Source: Magnolia sinica
Lineage: Eukaryota; Streptophyta; Magnoliopsida; Magnoliales; Magnoliaceae
NCBI RefSeq assembly: GCF_029962835.1
Contig: NC_080588.1
Span: 65,806,001-65,870,000, forward strand
DNA: 64,000 bases
Direction of reading: 5' to 3'
The position numbers and the translations under genes were made by a program. Positions 20,225 to 31,865 of the stretch are shown here, in pieces (position 1 is the stretch's first letter; the number at the start of each line of letters is the position of its first letter). The notes beneath the pieces were generated by a model. That model was not told the origin of the DNA. It did not search any database and saw nothing but the letters and a program-made list of their open reading frames with translations.

Positions 20225-20791
20225 CTCGAAGACACCGTTAGAGATTTCAAGGATTGAAACATCGAACGTTCCACCTCCAAGATCAAAAACTGCTATTAGA
20301 CCCTCCTTGTTATTCAACCCATAAGAAAGTGCAGCTGCCGTTGGCTCATTGATAATACGTTGCACATCAAGACCTGCAATCCTCCCTGCATCCTTTGTTG
20401 CCTGTCTCTGAGCATCATTAAAATAAGCTGGAACGGTGATTACAGCTTTTGAAACGGATTTTCCAAGGTAAGACTCAGCAGTTTCTTTCATCTTGGTCAG
20501 AATAAAGGCACCAATCTGGCTAGGAGAGTACCGCTGTCCGTTGGCTTCAACCCATGCATCACCATTTGGAGCCTTGACTATCTTGAAGGGAACCATCTTC
20601 ATTTCTTTCTGTGTCTGTGGGTCATCAAAACGTCTGCCTATCAGACGTTTGGTCCCAAAAACGGTGTTTGTTGGGTTGGTCACAGCCTGACGTTTGGCTG
20701 GAGTTCCCACAAGCAGCTCACCTTTCTGGTTAAAGGCAACAACAGATGGTGTGGTCCGCGCTCCTTCGGAGTTCTCAATAACTTTTGCGTT
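20225..20791 (-). CDS. mitochondrial HSP70, exon (ATPase domain, N-terminal half)
   Basis: A 567-bp exon, phase 0 at both ends. It reads [80 protein letters not shown] and [20 protein letters not shown]. It includes the HSP70 signature [10 protein letters not shown] and the nucleotide-contacting VPAYFND. It follows an ATGCAG acceptor and is joined to the next exon by a GTATGC donor. Confidence 0.97.
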
Positions 20792-20868
20792 CTGCATAAC
20801 ATTAAAAGCAATCAGAAAAAGCTCCACTGCACCAAATAAATATGTTAAGACTCCAGAAAAGTACTCAC

Positions 20869-20947
20869 CTTCCCCTCCATGACCGCCACACATGAGTTTG
20901 TGGTACCCAAATCAATCCCAATAACATCATTCCCAGCAGGTTTTGAG
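20869..20947 (-). CDS. mitochondrial HSP70, exon with phosphate-1 loop
   Basis: A 79-bp exon: one base completing a Ser codon, then [20 protein letters not shown] and [18 protein letters not shown] is the first HSP70 signature (nucleotide-binding loop), and the SSKPAGND lead-in is the mature N-terminus of plant mitochondrial HSP70. A poly-pyrimidine-rich acceptor (TTTTGCCAG) precedes it and GTGAGT follows. Confidence 0.96.
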
Positions 20948-21146
20948 CTGGCAAAAAAAAAAAAAAAGAGTATGTATCCAGATCCAAGAATGAGGAAAGC
21001 AGATAGCTACTAGGAAGCAATAGCAGGGAAATTCAGACTACAAGATTTTTCTTTTTCTTTTTCTTTTTTTTTTTTTGAACGGTTGCAAGATCTTTTCTTT
21101 TCTTTTTACCAAAAGACTGCATCTTGCAAGATAGCCTTAGTTGTAC

Positions 21147-21223
21147 CTGAATGGCCTTGCCAAATTTGCCCATTTGTGACCCAAGGGAGCAGCACCCCAT
21201 GATAATTTGGCATTGCCAGTCAC
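21147..21223 (-). CDS. mitochondrial HSP70, exon with presequence end
   Basis: A 77-bp exon reading VTGNAKLSWGAAPLGHKWAN and LARPF, plus two bases of Ser. It matches the second half of the presequence of plant mitochondrial HSP70 (potato text recalled: TGNAK..WGA....[16 protein letters not shown]). It is flanked by TGTGCAG and GTACAA. It has no ATG, so at least one more exon lies upstream. Confidence 0.9.
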
Positions 21224-21314
21224 CTGCACAAGTAATCCAAAAATATCTTTCTCAGTTCTATGTTTAAATCAGTCCAATCAGGAGAGCAAAAGCTGTTCAG
21301 GGATCTGCCAACAT

Positions 21315-21585
21315 GTGTTCTGTTTGGATGGACTGTTGAACTGAATTGAACAAATAAGTTCCATAAATAGTTTAGATGACCAAATTTCAGTTACTTCCTC
21401 AGCGTTCATAGTGAAGTAGACTGCAAATTTGAAATTCTGCTACTTTGAAGTTGGACTTTCAAGTAATTTAACTACAGTTCAAGGGTTACTTCCTCGTTAC
21501 ACATACTTATGATGCAGTCATTTACTTTCTATTGAATTACCAATTGCAATTTACTTCAATAGTGCATCCAAATGCAGTCTCTCAA
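21315..21585. mobile_element. MITE in HSP70 intron
   Basis: Left end TTCTGTTTGGATGGACTGTTGAACTGAATTG-like and right end CAATTTACTTCAATAGTGCATCCAAATGCAG-like are inverted to one another over about 30 bases. About 265 bp, AT-rich, non-coding. Relatives lie at 61576-61813 and 62513-63700. Confidence 0.6.
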
Positions 21586-22079
21586 TCAAAGAGCAGTTTG
21601 TAGTAGAGATGTACAATGGGATACAATGTTCTGGAAATTGAATCAAACAGCAAAATTGCACCACAACAAACTCAGTTGTAAACGAACATTTTGTCCTTAC
21701 AGTCACAGATCAATTTAGTAAAGTTCATAACATTCAATCATATTTCCCATTTTAACCTTATATTTAACACATGAATTTTTGTCAATTACTAGCATTCAAT
21801 GGTTATTTACATGTATTTGATGAACCAAAATTTCGTAGTATTCAAATGGCTATTTCTGTATATTTGATGACCCATATCATGTCCAGACCAATCAGACACC
21901 ATAAAGAACTCAAAAAGGATTGGTACAGTAATTCACTGCACATCACTCCTCAATTAATAGACAGCTTTAAAATCATTAACAAATCTGAACTTCACAAATT
22001 TTTAGCCAACTGTCCGATTTAGGACCTTTGCTCCAAAAGGATTCTAACTCAACCATTTTCATTTTTGAAAATTAAAGAT

Positions 22080-23810
22080 TCCTTTTCTTTTCTTTTCTTT
22101 TCTTTTTTTGAACATTGATAATATTCTTGCTAAAAAGCGGAAGCCAAATATTTACAAAAATACAAAGCAAAACTACAATCCCTCCAGCTAACCGGAAAGC
22201 TAACAATCAGCTTTGATTGTGTCGCCCACTCCATTACAAGAGATTTGGCCCTACGAAATGCCTCAAGAATCTACCCCTTATGGTTTCTAAAACATCGATC
22301 ATTCCTTTCAAACCATAGAACCCATAATCCTGCTAACAAGCTTAGTCGCTAAACTTTCTTCCCGGTTTTCCCTATTTCCCCCACCATGCCACATCAAGAA
22401 CTATAAATGGACTTCGGCAATACCCATAATACGCCGAATAACTTCAAAAAAAAATTTGTCCCACAGCTCTTTTGCAAAAACACAATGCAAGAAGAGATGA
22501 ACCACCATTTCCTCATCTTGAAGGCATAGAAGACATGCATTCGGAAGAATAAAACTTCTTTTGCAGAGATTGTCTATTGTTAATACCTTCTAGCAATGCG
22601 AATGCCGCCACCTTTGGAGGGGCACTATAGCACAGAGAACTTATGAAAGGATTTCACAGAGAACTTGCCGGACTTGTCTTTAAGCCATTTCATCGAATCT
22701 GAATTTCAGACAACCCGAACCACCTTTGATAACAAATGAAACTGGTGACTTCTTCGGCCTCTTCTTCGTGCAGATTCCACCTGCACAGCGGGGCCCATAC
22801 TATTTCATCTCTAATAGTGAAATAACAACTCGCCACCCTCAGACCAGGCTCGACCGAGATCCCACCAAGCATGGAAAAAGATCGCTTAACTTTTGGTCCC
22901 CTACCCATCTACCTCCCAAAAGGTATTCCCTTCCCCCAACAAGAAATCCACCCCTTCCCATTGATGCAGGACAACTAACCACTTGCTCTAAAAGCTCGAA
23001 GTGATAGAGCATAACAAATTAACTCATTTATCTCATAGCCCAGGCCCCACATCCATGGGTTAGGTCCTCTGTCGAACCCTCCTCGTGGGCCCCAAATCAC
23101 ATGGGTTCCACCTCACACGGGCCACCCACCCCGAATGTGCCCCCGCATCCCACAGGCCACCCCACTCGAGCCTGATGCGAAAATGCTCATGAATTAATCA
23201 CTCCCGGTGAGGAGTCTTGAACACCGGACCTCCCGCTCTTATACCAATTTAATGCAGGACAACTAACAACTTGTTCTAAAAGCTCGAACTGATAGAGCAT
23301 GGCGAATTAATCCCTTTTATCTCATAGCTCAGACCCCACATCCATGGGTTAGGTCCTCGGCGAAACCCTCCTTGTGGGCCCCAAATCACATGGGTTCCGT
23401 ATCACACGGACCACCCACCCCGAGTGTGCCCCCGCACCCCACAGGCCAACTCACTTGAGCCCGGTGTGAAAATGCCCCTGCATTACCCATACTCTAGGTT
23501 TTACTGACGCAACTGACCTCTAGAGATATGAAGCCCTATACAACGAAGACGATCTAATCGACCACCCCGTTTCTTCCTCACCATATCTCCTACTTATCAC
23601 CTCCCTCCACTGAGAATCCACCTCTACTCCAAACCTCCAAACCCATTTACCTAATAGAGCCAGGTTCATGTTTTCCAATTTTGTCAATCCTGCTCTCCCT
23701 TGGTCCCAATGTGAAATTTGTAACTACCTTCTACTCCTTTCCACAAAAAATCCCGCCTGAATTTCACCAATTTTTCGAGAACCAAGTTCATACATTTAAA
23801 GAGAGACAAA
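22080..23810 (-). mobile_element. 5'-truncated L1-type LINE carrying a TRIM
   Basis: Reads on the - strand from 23810 to an A/G-rich tail at 22080-22110. Pieces: MNLVLEKLVKFRRDFLWKGV near 23790, WAPLCRWNLHEEEAEEVTSF at 22690-22800, and the zinc-knuckle segment ILPNACLLCLQDEEMVVHLF and HCVFAKELWDKFFFEVIRR near 22430-22560. Only the ORF2 C-terminus remains. A TRIM is inserted at 22962-23485. It lies in the proposed first intron of HSP70, in the same orientation. Confidence 0.8.
22962..23485 (-). mobile_element. TRIM (miniature LTR retroelement), looks structurally whole
   Basis: Two ~230-bp LTRs (22962-23195 and 23250-23485) bracket a ~55-bp interior. The interior contains a primer-binding site resembling TGGTATCAGAGC (initiator Met tRNA type), read on the - strand, and a short purine-rich tract. 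Terminal words TGATGCAGG / CCTGCATTA are inverted. A 5-bp duplication CCCAT lies at 22957-22961 and 23486-23490. It has no coding capacity, as usual for TRIMs. It is younger than the LINE that hosts it. Confidence 0.85.
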
Positions 23811-24789
23811 AAAATAATAAAAATAAAAAATAAAGATACCTATGAACCTCAGAAAGATAGAAAAGAATATTAGGGTAACCTTCTCGTCACCCGCGAATAA
23901 CAAAAGATGGCTTTGCTAACAACAAAAAGCAAAACAAAACAAACGCATCAACTCCTAAAGCTATGGCTCCCTAGACCAAGCCCAAGACAAGAATCATGAC
24001 AAAATAATTGATTCCCAATCTCTAATCAGCTCTATGTATAATAAAACAATTAACTCAAACAAGATTTGTGCCCATCCCAGAGACAGACTATTAATTTTTA
24101 ACAATGATATATCGTTTTGGGAAAATTACAAAAATAAATTCATTTAATTTTTGTTATATAAAAACTGTTTAAATACTAAAAACTTATCAAAACACGTGAA
24201 ACTCATGAAACTTTCTGCCGAAAGACACCTCCGTGTACTCACATTGCCTTCTCCATTAACTTTCATTTGTAAAATCAGTTTTCCCTCAAGAGCTGCTTTC
24301 ATTTCGACAAGAGCTTGCAGGGACCATCATATTCATATGTCAAATCCACTCCGTCCATTATGTTCTATCATTGATACTAGGACCTGGGGAAAAATCAAAG
24401 AGATCCACAACTCAGGTGGGCTACACCACAAAGAACAGTGGGGATGAGATGCCAACCCTAGATTTGTCAGGCCACCATGGTGTGTATTTTCATCAAACCC
24501 ATTCCTTAAGGGTAACTCACCAGGACGAAATCAAAATGTAAAGCCTGATCTAAATATCAAGCGCGCTACACCTTGTGAACTTAGAGGTTTTACGAGCAGT
24601 TTTACATTGTCCCTGTTTGCATGGCCCATCAATTTTTATCTGCCTCTTTTGTATGCATGGTTCAAATGATGGTTCTCGCCTAATGGATGGAGTGGATTCA
24701 CACACATGGAATGCAAGCATGTTGTACTGTATGGCTCTGTACTCGTGTGGAACTGACGAACTTCTAAAGAGGAGAGTGATTTTCAGAGA

Positions 24790-25100
24790 ATGATTTTTTT
24801 GAGAGCTTTTTTATCAGGAAACTTTTAATACTTTGGCAAAGTGATGGATGATATATTGGCACTTAGAAATTACTTCAGAATTATGCACGTGGCATACAAG
24901 TAGTCAGATTAAAATGTCCAAATTATGGTATCCAATGTAGATTTATCATGAACTTAAAAATTAAGTGTATTTGATTATCTGATTATTAGATTGGCAGACA
25001 ATTATTGGACGGTTAGAACTAAAAAATATCCAACAGCCTTATCTCCACAAACAAGTGTCCATGAATCGGAGGTTTTGACCTTGGGATCGTTACTTCGCAA
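24790..25100. repeat. dispersed repeat, related to 54270-54530
   Basis: Shares GCACTTAGAAAT, a GATTATTAGATTGG-like stretch, TTATTGGACGGTTAGAACTAA and AAGTGTCCATGAATCGG with 54270-54530, in the same order and orientation. Non-coding; the family is unknown. Confidence 0.6.
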
Positions 25101-25283
25101 CAACACCAAATTTGCATGCATGAAAAACCCAAGATCTGTGGGGCCCACCATGTTTTATACGTAAATCCACTTTGTTCATCAAGTGAGTGTCATCATTTGT
25201 ACCATGCATGCAAAAGACCAGGCCGATAAAGACTCTGATAGGCCAAGCCAATGGGAACAATGTAAAACTGCTCTTATAATTTC

Positions 25284-25940
25284 CAAGGTCCCATTTGGGA
25301 GCGTGTATTTAGAAGGCATTGGATTCGAAATCACAAATCAATGTGATTTTGAATTCTCGATTGTGTTTAGCAGCTTGTAATTGGAATGCATTGAATCCAA
25401 AAATAGGAATGCATTGAAATTCTGCAATATATTTACAGGACACTGATTTTGATTACCAAATCAAATTTAACATCCCTAATTAGTGTAATAAGCCCATTGA
25501 AATATGTACTTTGGCCAAAATTGATGAAATTTCGAGCTTGGGTGGGCCATAAGCATAAGATCACAAACGAGCGACTCGCCAACGTTTTTTAAGCTTCAAT
25601 TTACATGGCTAATGTTTGTACTGTTCGGATCATACTATAGATGTAATTTTAGTGATGCAGCTGATAATTTGATTGCTTTGGGGATATAATCAGCGTCCCA
25701 CGTGTACAATGGGTTAGTAGCCTGACTGCGCCTTTTTTACATGTTTGACTCTTTTGCCTTTAGAAAGGAGCCCAAAAAGGCATTTGATTCCGAATCACAG
25801 AAAAATGGAGAGATTTCAAAACAAAACAAAATGTGTACAAACACCTCCAATTCCAAATACCTCCAAATCCACGTTGCCACACAACTTTTGATTCGGAATG
25901 CACTCAAATATACTCAAGTCCACGCTGCCAAACAATCCCC
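25284..25940. repeat. MITE-like repeat, related to 51930-52680
   Basis: Left TTTGGGAGCGTGTATTTAG and right CTCAAGTCCACGCTGCCAAA are inverted. The body shares a long colinear similarity with 51930-52680 (GGAATGCATTGAA, AATTCTGCAATATATTTA, GATCACAAACGAGCGACTCG against GATCACAAATAAGTGCTTCA). About 650 bp, non-coding. Confidence 0.6.
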
Positions 25941-27229
25941 GAGTTCACACATTGGGGCCTGACTAATATTTAGATCAAGCTGATTTTTGTATTCACTTCA
26001 TCTAGGTGAGTCACACCTAATTAACAGGTCTGGTGAAAGATACACCCAATGGTGGCCACACAAACAACCCTGTAGTTGGCATCGCATCCCCATTGTTCCT
26101 TGTGGTGTAGCCCACCTAAGTACTATTGGGTCTCACTGATTTTTTTCTCCGGGTTATAGAATCAAGGATAGATCTTTATGGATGGAGTGGATTCTACATA
26201 TACAGCATATTGGGCCCCACAAGCTCGGGTGTGATTCAGGTCCAATTTGTAGAAATGAAAATAGCAATGGGGTAAAATTGTCATTACAAATGAAAGTTAA
26301 CGGAGAACGTAAAAGGGGGTACATACTGTACATAGAGGTGCCTTTTGGCGCAAAATTTCATGAGGTTAAGGTGTTTTAATAATTTTTTAATATTTGAATT
26401 TTTTTAAATAAAAATTCTAAAATGAAATTATTTGGTAAATATCCCTACCATTTTTTCTTCATAGGAATCAGATTATTAATTTTGAATTAAAAAAATTGTT
26501 GAATTTATCAATATAGTCCTTGATCGTCAAGAGAAAGAATCGGAACTTGGTAGTTCTAGATATCTACCTCAATAAGTTTATGTACAGAAACACCCAAAAA
26601 CTAATGAAATTCCATGTGTCAGCGACAAAATATCACTAATCGTGTGTATCACTAATATATCATTGATACATCGAATGTTGATATTACCATTCTCAACACC
26701 AGTATAAATCTCCCATGTGTTAGAGTTACAAGAGATACCAACACAGGGAATGCATCCAGAAAAGTGCGGAAATAAGGAAAATAAAGAAAAGAGAATATAA
26801 AAATGACAATTTTCTATTTTTGAGATTTTATTATTATTTTATTTGTTTTTGAGAAATTGTTTGTGGGTTAGATTTTGACAACAGCTTTCAATGCTTTGAA
26901 TTACAAGCTTGGAATTGGGAGATTTGACGCAACATAAGTAGAAATGGACAGAACTTTGAAAAATGAGAATTTTTTTGAAAATATCCTTTTCTTTTAAGAT
27001 TTCAGGTGGAGAATCTAGTGTTTGAGTGCCTATAGCTTGAGCGTTTGGGTTGGGGTTTGGAGCTTTTTGCCTTCTACTTGTATCTAGGTTTGGTTTTTTC
27101 GACTTCTTTTTTTTCCTGGCTTCTTTTTGGGTGTTCCTACCTTAATAATATTACATAATCTTTCAAAAAAAAATAAAACAGCAGGAAAAAGAGTAAGGGA
27201 CGTCAAGTGAAGACATGGACAATAAATTG

Positions 27230-27601
27230 AGGGGAATAGATATGGAACAATTTGCAACTACTATAAGTGTACCTCAAGGATTGGGAGAGTTTCAAGGTTG
27301 AAGGATCACTTGGCAGGGGGGTGCAAAAATGTGAATGATTGCCCAAGTGCTCCAATGGAGGTGAGAATGAAAGTGATGGAGATATTAAGCAAGGATAAGG
27401 TACATGAAGCAACAACAACGTGCATGGGAAAGAAGATTAGGGACAATATAAAGATTCTTGTGCAAGTGTGAATGATTGCCCAAGTGTTCCAAAGGAGGTG
27501 AGAATGAAAGTGATAGAGGTATTAAGCAAGGATAAGGTACATGAAGCAGCAGCAAAAGGGACAATTTACAGATTCCTAAGCGAGGTATGGGGATTGTTGA
27601 G

Positions 27602-27632
<31 letters not shown>

Positions 27633-28560
27633 GCCTGGCATATCCTGACAATTGTGTTACTGAGCAATAGAGGATGGAGTGCAGACAAGCTATGCATGAG
27701 CTGTTGGTTACAAGTTGGGATATGGAGCAAAGGCAACAGCTAGCGGAAACTAGGACAACATTTGAGAGTTTTGAACATGAGGTTGGTGGGAGCAATAAAG
27801 AGTAATAGTTCTAGTTCAGGCAGGGCTAGCCTACAACATACCTAAAGCACTTGTGTGCAAGATGCACACGATGCGGGTGTGAAGCAAACGAAGTTGAACG
27901 ATATATGAAGCAAATGTGGATTTCAAGAGACAATGGGGAGTGCTATCATTGGGTGCTTTATTTCTAGCCACATAGTATACCAGCACATATAGCAAGAAAA
28001 AGTGGATTTAGAGAGACTGAGAGTGCTATCATCAGGTGATTCATTTCTATCTCGATACCGCAAATGTGGATTTCAAGAGACAGTGGGGAGTGCTATCATT
28101 GGGTGCTTTATTTCTAGCCACATAGTATACCAGCACATATGGCAAGAAAAAGTGGATTTAGAGAGACTGAGAGTGCTATCATCAGGTGATTCATTTCTAT
28201 CTCGATACCAACACATAGACCAGCCCGCACTTCCATAACGTGATTGATATTGTCCAACGGGTTGGCTAGTGCAAGGAAATACTTGAGGTCTACTTTGCCC
28301 AAGAGTAGAAAGAGGAGCAGGCCTAAGTAGAAGACCTAAGGCAAAACTAGGACACCTACGAGGTCACAGTGATGTGTGATGGGTGGATGGGACACACAAA
28401 GTTGTCGATTATCAACTTCCTGGTTTACTATAGACAACAACCAATATTTCTAAAGAGAGATTAAAGAGGTCGGCCTAAAAAATGTGGTGCAGGTTGTGCA
28501 AACAATGATTGTATATTCTTCAAATTGGAAAAGAAGTTGATGAAGAAGTACAGTTGTGTT
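27230..28560 (+). pseudogene. degenerate hAT transposase gene (BED / DUF659 type)
   Basis: Recognisable pieces of a plant Ac/hAT-like transposase: a BED-finger end LKDHLAGGCKNVNDCPSAPM followed by EVRMKVMEILSKDKVHEA, a middle segment, and the DUF659-type text TYEVTVMCDGWMGHTKLSII, NFLVYY, then EVGLKNVVQVV. No frame is open throughout and the C-terminal dimerisation domain is absent, so it is dead. Two internal duplications are present: an ~80-bp stretch at 27330 repeated at 27467, and a 150-bp unit at 27911 repeated at 28061. A TRIM array begins at its right edge. Confidence 0.75.
27911..28210. repeat. 150-bp tandem duplication within the hAT gene
   Basis: Units 27911-28060 and 28061-28210 differ at only a few bases, each starting CAAATGTGGATTTCAAGAGA. 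The high identity means this duplication is recent relative to the decay of the transposase. Confidence 0.92.
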
Positions 28561-28576
28561 GGGCTTTGTGTGCGAA

Positions 28577-29538
28577 TAATGCAAAACAATTAATCACTTG
28601 CTCTAAAAGCTCAAACTGATAGAGCATGGTGAATTAATCCATTTATCTCATAGTTGAGTCCCCAAATCCATGGGTTAGGTCCTCAGCAGAACCCTCCTCG
28701 TGAGCCCCAAATACATGGGTTCCGCCCCCTCATGGGCTCCAAATCCAGGGGCTCCACCTCACACGAGTCACCGCCTCACACGGTTCCCAAATCCATGAGT
28801 TATGCGGGCCACCCACCCCAAGTGTGCCCCTGCATCTCACAGGCCACCCAACTCAAGCCCGGAGTGAAAATGCCCCCGCATTAATCACCTTCGGTGAGGA
28901 GTCTCGAACACGAGACCTCCCGCTCTGATACCAATTTGATGCAGGACAATTAACCACTTGCTCTAAAAGCTTGAACTATTAGAGAATGGCAAATTAATCA
29001 TTTTATCTCATAGCCCAGGCCCCAAGTCCATGGATTAGGTCCTCGGCCGAACCCTCCTCATGAGCCCTAAATCCATGGGTTCCGCCCCCTCGTGGATCCC
29101 AAATCCATGGGTTATGCGGGTCACCCACCCCGAGTGTGCCCCTGCATCCCACAGGCCACCCCACTCGAGCCCGGTGTGAAAATGCCTCCGCATTAATCAC
29201 CCCTGATAAAGAGTCTCGAACACGAGACCTCCCGCTCTGATACTAATTTGATGCAGAACAATTAACCACTTGCTCTAAAAGTTTGAACTAATAGAGCATG
29301 GTGAACTAATCCCTTTATCTCATAGCTCGGGCCCCACATCCATGGGTTAGGTCCTCGGCCGAACCCTCCTCATGAGCCCCAAATCCATAGCTTCCGCCCC
29401 CTCGTGGGCCCCAAATCCATGGGCTTCACCTCACATGGGCCCCAAATCCATGGGTTATGTGGGTCACCCACCCCGAGTGTGCCTCTGCATCCCACAAGCC
29501 ACCCCACTTAAGCCCGGTGTGAAAATGCCCCCACATTA
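28577..29538 (-). mobile_element. TRIM tandem array: three LTRs, two interiors
   Basis: LTR copies lie at about 28577-28883, 28937-29195 and 29249-29538, alternating with two short interiors that each carry the initiator-Met-tRNA-type primer site (TGGTATCAGAGC on the - strand). The first LTR is lengthened by short internal repeats of CATGGGTTCCGCC-like text. An LTR-interior-LTR-interior-LTR pattern is known for TRIMs and usually arises by unequal recombination. No clear target duplication. Non-coding fossil of the same family as 22962-23485. Confidence 0.85.
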
Positions 29539-29547
29539 GCCGCTCTC

Positions 29548-29622
29548 TAGATAGACCTCATGATTGAGTCTACAGGGCGTAGAGACTCAATCAAGTCCAC
29601 ACATGCATGAGGTCTATAGAAG
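29548..29622. repeat. hairpin beside the TRIM array
   Basis: ATAGACCTCATGATTGAGTC and GTAGAGACTCAATCAAGTCC...GCATGAGGTCTAT form an imperfect inverted repeat of about 35 bases per arm with a short loop. Origin unknown; possibly a MITE or part of the hAT element. Confidence 0.5.
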
Positions 29623-29699
29623 TGATGGATGATGCTTTTTAAAATGAGATGGATTAATAATAAATTGCAATCGACAGCTACTGCATTTCCGAGATGCTA

Positions 29700-31865
29700 A
29701 AGGTATATTCTCCACACCATCTTCTCTTGTTCATAAACAACTAGGACGATAGCTTGAATTTGATCCAAGAGATCAACATACTTTTCTACCTCCTCATTAC
29801 TTTTCTACCTCCTCATCCCGCAAAAGTCGCCTAAATGGGGGACCCCAGACAATCGCCTCTCCAATACAAGAGAAGCAATTTTCCACCGAGACAGAGGGAT
29901 CCGGTGCCAAGCATAAAATGGAAGGAAACAACGCTTTTAGGGCAAAAGAGTCCACCCACACATCTTCCCAAAATCTGATTTTTTTCTCCATTACCAACGG
30001 AGAACCCCACGCCTAGCAAGAATGACGCTTTCACTGAACAAACTCCTTTCCAAACGGGTCGATGCTATATAGAGAGACAAGTCCCTTGTCCCCCAACCCC
30101 CCGTTGAGGCACCATACTCTTGAGAACAACTTTCCAAAGAGCCCCCATCCTCCACTCTGAGCCGCTAAGCCATTTGCCAAGTAATGCGATATTCATAGTT
30201 TCAAGGTCCTTTATCCCTGCACCTCCCTCATCATAGGGTTTGCAAACCTCGTTCCAAATAACGTTTTTATCATCCACACCTTGCCACAAGAAACCCTCTG
30301 GAAAGCACCGACAACGGGCATTTAAATCGCGACATGAACTATAAGGGAAGGCTTGAAAGAGCCACTTCGATTAGAGTAGTATGTCCACCTAACGATAGAT
30401 AGCGACCATTCCAAAGAGCAAGCATCGCTCAAATCTTTCCACCACCTACTCCCAAAGACGTTTTGCCGACTTTCCCACACACAACAACATGCCCACGAAA
30501 GTAGCCGAAAGCGAGCCCGCCATGCAACCAAAGACGTCAGCCAACACCTCCACTTCATCTGCCTCCATCCTCACCCCATACATCTTGCTTTTGAGCAAAT
30601 TGACTTTTAGGCCCGAAACGACCTTGAAGCATTTGACCCTAGTCCTTAGCTTGTCCACCATGGAGGCAGAAGCATCGCAATAGGTGAGGGTATTGTCTAT
30701 AAACTACAAGTGAAAGATGGGTTGAGGCATTCTTCTGACTAAGAAGCCACAAGTAGATTCCTCCTCATGGGCCTTATGCAACACTCTACCCAATGCTTCA
30801 ACCACATAAGGAATAGAAATGGAGACAAGGGATCCCCTTGACACAATCCCCTTGAGCTTTTGAGAAAACCTTTCGGAGACCCATTAGTGAGAACCGAGAA
30901 GCGCGTCGAACTCACACAATCCCAAATCCATTGCCTCCATTTCATCCCACATCCCAATCGAGTCATCATGTAATTGAGAAAGCTCTAAACAACATGATCC
31001 TAGGCCTTTTCAATATCTAGCTTGCAAACAACACCACTAACACCATCTTTATGTCTAGAATCGAGGCATTCATGGGCTATTAAAGCATTAACTAAGACTT
31101 GCCTACCCGGGACAAAAGTACTTTGGTTACCGGAGATGAAGTGACCCATAATATTCCACAACCTCGTCGCCAACACCTTTGCTAAGATCTTGTAGGTCCT
31201 TCCTAAAAGACTGATCGACCAAATATCTTTAGAGGAATCAACTTCCGAAAAATTCGAGATGATGGCTATAAAAGACACACCAAGCTCATAAGACAAGTGC
31301 CCCCTATCATAGAATTCAGACATAAAATTCATGACATCCCCCTTCAAAACTCCCTAAAAGGACTGAAAGAATGCCTTCAGAAAACCAACCAAACCCGGAG
31401 CTTCAACTTGTCCCAGCGAATCGACGGCAGCTTTGACTTCATCCTCCGAAATGGGGGGCTCTAATGAAGCGGCTCGCTCATCAAAAAAAGTGACTAAATT
31501 CGACATTAGCCAGCTTTGGCCTAGACCAAGACTCCCATGTCAACAAGTTCTCATAGAACCAAGGAATTTCCATCGATATGCTATCCTTGCTTCAAGGCGC
31601 ACTCCATCAATAACGATACTGCTGATTTTGTTGTTCTCGCCAGACACTTGTGATACTATGAAACTTTGTGTTCTTATCTCTCTCCTTGAACCCCATGCTT
31701 TGAGAGCATTGTCTCCACTTAATCTCATCTTCCTTGAACCTTTCGGCATATTCTTTAGTGAGCCTAATTCTCATAGTTAACTCATCAGAAGATAGCACCT
31801 CTGCCTCCACTTTAGCATCAAGGAACCACAGCTTAAGAAGAAAACCCACAGTTTCCATTTCCCTT
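29700..31865 (-). mobile_element. L1-type LINE ORF2 remnant
   Basis: Pieces on the - strand in order: FKEDEIKWRQCSQSMGFKER and DKNTKFH near 31640, VMNFMSEFYDRGHLSYELGV near 31310, LLGRTYKILAKVLATRLWNI and GNQSTFVPGRQVLVNALIAH near 31150, [20 protein letters not shown] near 30840, NTLTYCDASASMVDKLRTRV near 30650, and the C-terminal VIWNEVCKPYDEGGAGIKDL near 30230. The RT catalytic FADD reads FIDN and several stops are present, so it is inactive. Most of the RT is preserved, more than in the other LINEs here. Confidence 0.9.

Larger units (their letters stand above)
24215..26345. mobile_element. long-inverted-repeat DNA element (MULE-like)
   Basis: The arms at 24215-24570 and 25960-26345 are diverged inverted copies of ~350 bp. 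Matching words include CATTAACTTTCATTTGTAA (left) against TTACAAATGAAAGTTAACGG (right), GGTGGGCTACACCACAAAGAA against TTCCTTGTGGTGTAGCCCACC, and CCTGATCTAAATATCAAG against TAATATTTAGATCAAGCTG. Outer ends read GACACCTC / GAGGTGCC. The interior holds other repeats (24790-25100, 25284-25940) and no transposase. No clear target duplication was found. Old and non-autonomous. Confidence 0.7.
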
